A stretch of DNA of 34,513 nucleotides, taken from NCBI GenBank assembly GCA_017461445.1, contig JAFTXW010000025.1, positions 1 to 34,513 on the forward strand. Direction: 5' to 3'. Origin of the DNA: Oscillospiraceae bacterium (GTDB taxonomy: Bacteria; Bacillota; Clostridia; Oscillospirales; Oscillospiraceae). Of the stretch, positions 30,371 through 34,513 are shown one piece after another. The translations under genes were made by a program, and so were the position numbers. Numbering within the stretch: the stretch's first letter is position 1; every line of letters starts with the position of its first letter. The notes beneath the pieces were generated by a model. The model was not told where the DNA came from, did no database searches, and saw nothing but the letters and a program-made list of their open reading frames with translations.

Positions 30371-31250
30371 GAAGAAAACCGGACGGATCGTCCGCTCCCT
30401 CAGCGGATTTTATGATGTGCAGATCCCCGGGAAGGTGATTTCCTGCCGGGCCAGGGGTATCCTGCGCAAAGAGGGGAACAGCCCTCTTACCGGCGACCTG
30501 GTGGAGATCACCGTGGAACGGGGCAAGGGCATGGTGGAGAAGATCCTGCCCCGGAAGAACAGCTTCGTTCGCCCCGCCGTCGCCAATGTGGATGCCCTGG
30601 TGGTATTTGCCGCCAATGTGAATCCGGTAACGGAACCCTTCCTGATTGACCGGGTGGCGGCCATCGCGGGAGATCAGGAGGTGCCTGTTTACCTCTGCGT
30701 TAATAAGTGCGATCTGGATCCCGCCATTGACCTGGTGCGCATCTATGAGCACGCGGGCTTTACCGTTATCTGCACCAGTGCAGAGAGCGGAGAGGGCGTG
30801 GAGGAGCTGCGGCGGCTGCTGGAAGGAAAGCTTGTGGCCTTCACCGGAAATTCCGGTGTGGGCAAGAGCAGCATTCTGAACCGGCTTTGCCCGGAGCTGA
30901 ATCTCGCCACCGGCGAGGTCTCCGAAAAGCTGGGCCGCGGACGGCATACCACCCGGCATGTGGAGCTGTACAGTTTGGGAGAGGATACCTATGTGGCGGA
31001 CACTCCTGGCTTCTCCTCCTTCGATACCGACCAGATGGAAGTGATCCTGAAGGAGAACCTCCAGTACGCCTTCCCGGACTTTGGTCCCTATCTCGGCAAA
31101 TGCCGCTTCGATGATTGCTCCCACCGGAAGGAGCCCGACTGCGCCGTCCGAGCCGCATATGACGCGGGGGAAATCGAGAAGACCCGATATGACAGCTATT
31201 TGCGGTTGTATGAGAAGGCAAGCCAGGTCAAGCTTTGGGAGTTAAAGTAA
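30363..31250 (+). CDS. rsgA: Ribosome small-subunit-dependent GTPase A
   Basis: 295 residues. An N-terminal OB domain, then a circularly permuted GTPase: G4 NKCD (114-117) comes before G1 GNSGVGKS (162-169) and G3 DTPG (213-216). A C-terminal zinc site uses Cys247, Cys252, His254 and Cys260 (CRFDDCSHRKEPDC). It checks late 30S assembly, and in Bacillus its homologue CpgA is a PrkC substrate. It is the last gene of the long run. The stop is seven bases from REPIN-like element C, with no conventional terminator between. Confidence 0.96.
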   Translation: MTEKKTGRIVRSLSGFYDVQIPGKVISCRARGILRKEGNSPLTGDLVEITVERGKGMVEKILPRKNSFVRPAVANVDALVVFAANVNPVTEPFLIDRVAAIAGDQEVPVYLCVNKCDLDPAIDLVRIYEHAGFTVICTSAESGEGVEELRRLLEGKLVAFTGNSGVGKSSILNRLCPELNLATGEVSEKLGRGRHTTRHVELYSLGEDTYVADTPGFSSFDTDQMEVILKENLQYAFPDFGPYLGKCRFDDCSHRKEPDCAVRAAYDAGEIEKTRYDSYLRLYEKASQVKLWELK

Positions 31251-31256
31251 ATCTAT

Positions 31257-31385
31257 CGCGTAGGGGCGACCCTCGCGGTCGCCCGGTAATTTTGCCCATA
31301 GGCAAAATTACACCGCCGAAGGCGGTAATACGGATTGGGCCGGCTCCGCCGTCCCACGGGCGACCGCAAGGGTCGCCCCTACGCG
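31257..31385. repeat. REPIN-like element C, upstream of the RAYT gene
   Basis: 129 bp with 29-bp terminal inverted repeats (31257-31285 and 31357-31385, one mismatch). Each starts CGC, then GTAG, then the hairpin GGGCGACC / GGTCGCCC with a 5-base loop. GTAATTTTGCC/GGCAAAATTAC (31286-31311) abuts the left end, and ACCGCC/GGCGGT (31312-31326) abuts that. The first inner stem is that of element A with one base pair changed on both sides (G-C to A-T). The RAYT start codon is 22 bases beyond the right end. Confidence 0.88.
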
Positions 31386-31407
31386 TCAAGGTGTGTGAGA
31401 GGAAAAT

Positions 31408-31902
31408 ATGGAATACGTCAAGCGAAAGAATATACGGCTTCCTGACTATGACTACAGTCAGGAGGGTGGATACTTTGTGACGGTATGTACCCATGAGCGC
31501 AGATGCACGCTGTCTCATATCATACCGGGAACGGAACAGGACCGGGCGCGTGTAAGTTTATCGGATCTTGGAAAAATTGCTGACGAAATTTTGCTGTCCC
31601 TGCCGGAGAGATATGGTTTTGTGCTGGATGCCTGTGTCATTATGCCAAACCACATCCACATAATAATAATGAAACGGACTGTAGCTGCGGCGAAGGTTGG
31701 ACAATTCGTGGGTGCATTCAAATCCTCAGTTTCGACACGCTGGTACAAAGAATGTGATCGCCGGGGAAATGTTGCGGGGAAGCTGTGGCAGAGAAACTAT
31801 TACGACCATGTGCTCCGAAATGAGGCGGATCACTTGGAAAAGCTTCGATATATTGACGAAAATCCGGATAAATGGCAGATGGATGAATTATATGGAAAGT
31901 AA
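31408..31902 (+). CDS. REP-associated tyrosine transposase (RAYT, Y1/HUH type)
   Basis: 164 residues. The N-terminus KNIRLPDYDYSQEGGYFVTVCTHER is typical of RAYTs, a domesticated branch of the IS200/IS605 transposase superfamily. The HUH motif is MPNHIHIII (about 76-84), and the catalytic tyrosine is within RNYYDHVLRNE (about 130-140). RAYTs cut and join single-stranded REP hairpins next to GTAG tetranucleotides. GAGAGG lies six bases before ATG 31408. It is bracketed within 22 and 1 bases by REPIN elements with near-identical ends, which are its likely substrates. All key residues are present and there is no frameshift, so it may be active. Confidence 0.93.
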   Translation: MEYVKRKNIRLPDYDYSQEGGYFVTVCTHERRCTLSHIIPGTEQDRARVSLSDLGKIADEILLSLPERYGFVLDACVIMPNHIHIIIMKRTVAAAKVGQFVGAFKSSVSTRWYKECDRRGNVAGKLWQRNYYDHVLRNEADHLEKLRYIDENPDKWQMDELYGK

Positions 31903-31903
31903 C

Positions 31904-32039
31904 CGCGTAGGGGCGACCCTTGCGGTCGCCCGGCGATGTGGAACACATCGCACCGCCGAAGGCGGCATATTTTTGATTGCCCTTTCGGGCAATGGCACCC
32001 TGCGGGTGCCCGGGCGACCGCAAGGGTCGCCCCTACGCG
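31904..32039. repeat. REPIN-like element D, downstream of the RAYT gene
   Basis: 136 bp with perfect 29-bp terminal inverted repeats (31904-31932 and 32011-32039), the same sequence as element C apart from a single base. Interior palindromes: GCGATGTG/CACATCGC (31933-31951) and CCGCC/GGCGG (31953-31965), a short AT gap, ATTGCCC/GGGCAAT (31976-31993) and GGCACCC/GGGTGCC (31994-32010). The last pair abuts the right end. It begins one base after the RAYT stop codon. Confidence 0.9.
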
Positions 32040-32040
32040 A

Positions 32041-32091
32041 AAAAATAACCGAGTGATCGACAGCCTAAGATGGGGCTGGGGTCACTCGGTT
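32041..32091 (-). terminator. Terminator of the ribbon-helix-helix gene
   Basis: On the minus strand AACCGAGTGA (32091-32082), which includes the TGA stop, pairs with TCACTCGGTT (32056-32047). The loop holds a further CAGCC/GGCTG stem. A run of T follows toward 32041. Confidence 0.8.
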
Positions 32092-32276
32092 TCTTTAATT
32101 CTATTCATTTCCGCTTCCACGGCATCCAGGATAAAGCGGTTCAGGCTTTTTCCCTGACTGGCGGCGAAGTCTTTCAAGACCTGACGCTGTCCTTTCTTTA
32201 CAATCAAATCAATTCGGTCATAAGCTTTTTTATTATATCGGGCGGTAGCTTCCTTTTGTGCATCAGAATATTTCAT
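32082..32276 (-). CDS. Small ribbon-helix-helix (Arc/CopG-like) DNA-binding protein
   Basis: 64 residues. YDRIDLIVKKGQRQVLKDFAA fits the DNA-contacting beta strand and helix A, and GKSLNRFILDAVEAEMNRI fits helix B of the ribbon-helix-helix fold. Such proteins act as dimers, often as autorepressors or antitoxins. Start at 32276: AAGGAGGG lies upstream on the minus strand; the longer frame to 32339 crosses its operator and is rejected. No toxin gene is adjacent on the same strand. Two matching palindromes in the divergent gap are probable binding sites. The gene is relatively AT-rich. Confidence 0.85.
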   Translation of the reverse strand: MKYSDAQKEATARYNKKAYDRIDLIVKKGQRQVLKDFAASQGKSLNRFILDAVEAEMNRIKETE

Positions 32277-32298
32277 ATATTCCCTCCTTTCTTTTAAA

Positions 32299-32320
32299 TT
32301 TATACTAGCGTAAGTATAAA
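32299..32320. promoter_or_regulatory. Operator palindrome 1, over the ribbon-helix-helix promoter
   Basis: TTTATACT (32299-32306), 6-bp spacer AGCGTA, AGTATAAA (32313-32320), perfect 8-bp arms. On the minus strand it overlaps the -10-like TATAAA, 23 bases before the start codon. The core TATACT-N6-AGTATA is shared with operator 2. Confidence 0.7.
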
Positions 32321-32365
32321 GAAAATTGCATAATTCCATAAGTAGATATTTGGTTGATTTGTGAA

Positions 32366-32394
32366 TTGATATACTTATGGAAGTATAATATAAT
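32366..32394 (+). promoter_or_regulatory. Promoter of the 32449 gene with operator palindrome 2 in its spacer
   Basis: TTGATA (32366-32371), 17-bp spacer, TATAAT (32389-32394). TATACT-TATGGA-AGTATA (32370-32387) fills the spacer. Its arms and spacing match operator 1, and the two centres are 69 bp apart. A bound dimer would block RNA polymerase here. Confidence 0.7.
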
Positions 32395-32448
32395 ACATAT
32401 CATCAAAGCACGGTGGTGCTTAATGCTATGCGAGAGGAAAGGATAAAA

Positions 32449-33189
32449 ATGGAACAAAATACGACAATGAAAGAAAGACTGTTAGACCCGTCTAATAAGT
32501 CGGATATTCCAACGATTACCTACGTTACTCCCAAAGCGATTATCTTTTTTGTCGCGGTAATTGCGACGATTGTAAGTATGTTTAGCAATTGGTTTGCTAT
32601 GGATTTAGATTTGGGATATTTTCAGCTGAATGATGTACTTGGAACGGTTAATGTGTTTCGTATGCCTGTGACTCTGGGAGAAATCGAGGAGTCCATCGGA
32701 ATGTTCAGCGCATTTTTGCCCGGTGAAGTGAAAACGGGGTTTGCAATTATCAAATTGGTCAGCATTGTACTGATGTTGGTCGGTGCTGTGGCAATCGTAA
32801 GTTATGCATATGCTGCGTTTCTTCGTCTGCAAAAAAACGATAAAACTGCCAAGTTCGGCAGACTTGGTGCACTGTGTGCTGTGCTGACGGTAGTAGGCTT
32901 TATTAGCATGGTTATAGGCCTCTTATTTGCGCTGGATGCTTCCTCTGCTATTGGAAATGCATTGAGTAAAATTCTGTCCGGTCCATGCACGGTAACTCTG
33001 CTTGGAGCACTGGCATCCGGCTACTGCGCAGTAATGGATGTTGGATTTAAGGAGGATGTTGTTATCTACCACAATGGTATTCTGAAGATTGACAAGGGAC
33101 CGAAGTGGAGATGCAGATGTTGCCATAAAAAGAATTTGTCCCGTCTTGAAAAGTGCTACTATTGCGGAACAGAAAAGAAGCAAAACTAA
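32449..33189 (+). CDS. Hypothetical four-helix membrane protein with zinc-ribbon tail
   Basis: 246 residues; family not recognised. Predicted membrane helices at about 30-50, 97-122, 138-162 and 178-197. The C-terminal cytoplasmic tail carries a zinc-ribbon-like cluster, WRCRCCHKKN (Cys222, 224, 225) and KCYYCGT (Cys236, 239). ATG 32449 has AGGAAAGG six bases upstream and is preferred over the upstream in-frame ATG at 32413. It is divergent from the ribbon-helix-helix gene, and its promoter contains a probable operator for that protein. AT-rich codon use unlike the housekeeping genes suggests acquisition. Confidence 0.8.
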   Translation: MEQNTTMKERLLDPSNKSDIPTITYVTPKAIIFFVAVIATIVSMFSNWFAMDLDLGYFQLNDVLGTVNVFRMPVTLGEIEESIGMFSAFLPGEVKTGFAIIKLVSIVLMLVGAVAIVSYAYAAFLRLQKNDKTAKFGRLGALCAVLTVVGFISMVIGLLFALDASSAIGNALSKILSGPCTVTLLGALASGYCAVMDVGFKEDVVIYHNGILKIDKGPKWRCRCCHKKNLSRLEKCYYCGTEKKQN

Positions 33190-33209
33190 GTCTATCTTCT
33201 TCCTTGGAT

Positions 33210-33241
33210 GAATGGATCGCTGTGAAAACAGTGATCCGTTC
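33210..33241 (+). terminator. Probable terminator between the two membrane-protein genes
   Basis: 14-bp stem GAATGGATCGCTGT / ACAGTGATCCGTTC with two G-T pairs and a GAAA loop. The following sequence is only moderately T-rich (GTTCTCTT), so termination may be partial. Confidence 0.6.
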
Positions 33242-33286
33242 GTTCTCTTGATGAAAGGGTTAATTTCAATTTTGTAGGTGAACTCA

Positions 33287-33766
33287 ATGAAACTATTCGA
33301 CATATACGACAGCTGGGGAAATCGCATCGGAGAAATCCGTGAATATGATCCGGATATTGGGTTGGGTTGCTTCGGCTCGGTATTTGCGACATTTCTTGGC
33401 GTTATTGCTCCGGTAGCGGTTTGGTATGCCTGGTATAAGGTTTCTTTCTCGGAATGGAGTAGTGAGACGGATCGGTTATTGGGAATAATTTCAATGGCAC
33501 TTATGATGGCAACGGTGATTCTTTACGGTGTTTTACAATATAGCAAATCCCACTTTTCTTTTGCGGAAACGTTAGGCAAGCTAATTCTGTCTATTACATT
33601 CATTGACGGTACATTGATGTGGCTGATCGAGTGCACGCTGGAAGGGGAGGAATACCGCTTTTCCTATCTAATGGGCCTTCTGTTTATCTTTTTCCTGATG
33701 TCGCTGGGAATGGGCTTTGGCGGTGCAACGGGAATTGCGCTGTCAAGACGAATATTTAAGAAATAA
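33287..33766 (+). CDS. Hypothetical multi-pass membrane protein
   Basis: 159 residues; family not recognised. A soluble N-terminus MKLFDIYDSWGNRIGEIREY precedes about four hydrophobic segments (roughly 30-52, 66-86, 97-113 and 127-152). The end is basic (SRRIFKK). ATG 33287 has AGGTG six bases upstream; GTG 33278 overlaps that site. It follows the zinc-ribbon membrane gene after a probable weak terminator and shares its low GC. No promoter of its own is clear, so read-through is possible. Confidence 0.72.
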   Translation: MKLFDIYDSWGNRIGEIREYDPDIGLGCFGSVFATFLGVIAPVAVWYAWYKVSFSEWSSETDRLLGIISMALMMATVILYGVLQYSKSHFSFAETLGKLILSITFIDGTLMWLIECTLEGEEYRFSYLMGLLFIFFLMSLGMGFGGATGIALSRRIFKK

Positions 33767-33775
33767 AGATGGGGG

Positions 33776-33799
33776 GCGGATAGTTTGCGGACTGTCCGC
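33776..33799 (+). terminator. Weak terminator-like hairpin after the 33287 gene
   Basis: GCGGATAG (33776-33783) pairs with CTGTCCGC (33792-33799) with one G-T pair, followed by the pyrimidine-rich TCCTTCTTGC. An alternative inner hairpin, GCGGA-CTG-TCCGC, competes. Confidence 0.45.
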
Positions 33800-33832
33800 T
33801 CCTTCTTGCTGCTTCCTACATCGGCAGGTTTT

Positions 33833-33913
33833 GGCGGGGTATGCCCCCGCCCTACAATATATATAGCGGATGCTACGCATCCGCTGGGGCCGTCGGGGAC
33901 GCCGGCCCCTACA
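33833..33913 (-). repeat. Cluster of two REP-like hairpins plus one plain hairpin
   Basis: On the minus strand, GTAG followed by GGGGCCGG...CGGCCCC (33913-33886) and GTAG followed by GGCGGGGGCATACCCCGCC (33855-33833 region) both point the same way. Between them lies a perfect palindrome AGCGGATGC-TAC-GCATCCGCT (33865-33885). The arrangement is a tandem rather than a head-to-head REPIN. The rest of the gap to the rpsJ promoter (33914-34042) holds pyrimidine-rich sequence with repeated CTCACTCCT and no gene. Confidence 0.65.
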
Positions 33914-34042
33914 TTGCAAAATTCCTCACCCCTCACTCCTCACTCCTAACTCCAAACAGCCCCCCCCTCCGCCCTCAAAATGCCCCTTCGCAGAATGACC
34001 GAATTTTGGTTGAAAATTTTGTGATTTCTTCTGAAATTATAC

Positions 34043-34071
34043 TTGACAAATTGCGGAATAGGTGGTATCAT
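34043..34071 (+). promoter_or_regulatory. Promoter of the S10 ribosomal protein operon
   Basis: TTGACA (34043-34048), 17-bp spacer, TATCAT (34066-34071). Near-consensus, as expected for a ribosomal protein operon; start near 34078. Confidence 0.92.
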
Positions 34072-34077
34072 AATCGA

Positions 34078-34345
34078 GCGCGTGTAGGGAAAGTATGCGC
34101 GCACTGCGATGATGCGGGAGATTGCGTCGAGAGACGGTAACTTCCGCGGAGTATGTCCGGTCATCGGGCGGCTGAACTGCTTATCTGCGCTTGCGTATAT
34201 CGCTGCGCCTTGATAGGGAAGGGTCGGCCTCGGTCGGCCATTTTTCATGGCTCGGAATGATACGCACGGCGGCGCGGACAAAACAGTTCGACCGTACCCA
34301 GACACTACGCAAACTGAGTACGTAATTCAAGGAGGAAAACAAACC
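34078..34345 (+). promoter_or_regulatory. Long structured leader of rpsJ, possible attenuator
   Basis: About 268 nt without a credible reading frame separate the promoter from rpsJ. Near its middle, GGCC-TCGGTC-GGCC (34226-34239) is followed by ATTTTTC and resembles a short terminator. GCCAT-TTTTC-ATGGC (34237-34251) overlaps it and cannot form at the same time. Leaders of S10 operons commonly carry autogenous control by a ribosomal protein (L4 in E. coli). Whether this one does is inference. Confidence 0.5.
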
Positions 34346-34513
34346 ATGGCAAACCAGATGATCCGCATTCGGCTGAAGGCTTACGATCACCAGCTGATCG
34401 ACTCCAGCGCTGCAAAGATCGTGGAGACCGCAAAGCGCAACGGCGCACAGGTTTCCGGCCCCATTCCGCTGCCCACCAAGAAGGAAGTTGTTACCATCCT
34501 TCGCGCTGTCCAC
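34346..34513 (+). CDS. rpsJ: 30S ribosomal protein S10, N-terminal part (partial)
   Basis: 56 residues to the window edge: [19 protein letters not shown], then [24 protein letters not shown], the conserved S10 start and loop. S10 is a 30S head protein that also works with NusB in antitermination. GGAGGAAAAC lies upstream of ATG 34346. It is normally the first gene of the S10-spc-alpha ribosomal cluster. The C-terminal half is outside the window. Confidence 0.97.
   Translation, partial: MANQMIRIRLKAYDHQLIDSSAAKIVETAKRNGAQVSGPIPLPTKKEVVTILRAVH

Noticed and set aside
31257-32039. Composite transposon with the two elements as IS ends
   Set aside because: Each element has its own complete pair of ends with GTAG hairpins, and the protein is of RAYT type, so two REPINs beside a RAYT explain it better. 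No target-site duplication is visible outside.
32082-32339. Toxin-antitoxin pair with the ribbon-helix-helix protein as antitoxin
   Set aside because: No small toxin gene overlaps or follows it on the same strand; the nearest gene is divergent and encodes a 246-residue membrane protein.

Overview
The window looks like a chromosomal segment from a GC-rich member of the Clostridia, most likely a gut bacterium of the Oscillospirales (Ruminococcaceae/Oscillospiraceae type). This is inferred from gene content: a Firmicutes-type run of cdaA-cdaR, remA-gmk-rpoZ-priA-def-fmt-rsmB-rlmN-stp-prkC-rsgA, a DUF3343/desulfurase pair, and UUG starts behind strong Shine-Dalgarno sites. Genus cannot be fixed from the sequence. 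The window opens in the last 48 codons of tuf and closes in the first 56 codons of rpsJ, so about 34 kb separates two genes that are adjacent in many Firmicutes.

Layout. (1) 1-3440: tuf end, an AT-rich orphan secreted or anchored protein, then an operon of a DUF1538 membrane protein with two PII-like proteins. (2) 3476-8545: a palindromic element, a perfect consensus promoter, and two overlapping ATPase-permease fusions that probably form one heterodimeric MacB/FtsX-type ABC system. (3) 8552-9408: hairpins, RNase P RNA on the minus strand, divergent promoters and a second palindromic element. (4) 9438-12765: murD-ispD-ispF-HAD phosphatase. (5) 12810-14833: an inverted-repeat element and a minus-strand operon of a KDG-kinase-like sugar kinase with an orphan membrane protein. 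(6) 14964-16324: DUF3343 plus a cysteine desulfurase-like enzyme. (7) 16449-31250: fifteen co-directional housekeeping genes, from the c-di-AMP cyclase to the ribosome-assembly GTPase RsgA, including the PASTA kinase/phosphatase pair. (8) 31257-32039: a REP-associated tyrosine transposase (RAYT) between two REPIN-like elements. (9) 32082-33766: a low-GC patch with a ribbon-helix-helix repressor and two orphan membrane proteins. (10) 33776-34513: more REP hairpins, a consensus promoter, a roughly 270-nt leader and rpsJ.

The most notable system is the RAYT with its REP-like elements. Several copies in the window start with GTAG followed directly by a GC-rich hairpin. Four are paired head-to-head as REPINs, and their spacers are built almost without gaps from short abutting palindromes. 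These palindromes are shared between copies, and paired arms change together. The two elements flanking the RAYT have near-identical 29-bp ends. The second notable item is a pair of matching operators (TATACT-N6-AGTATA) in the divergent region between the ribbon-helix-helix gene and the membrane-protein gene, one of them lying exactly inside a 17-bp promoter spacer.
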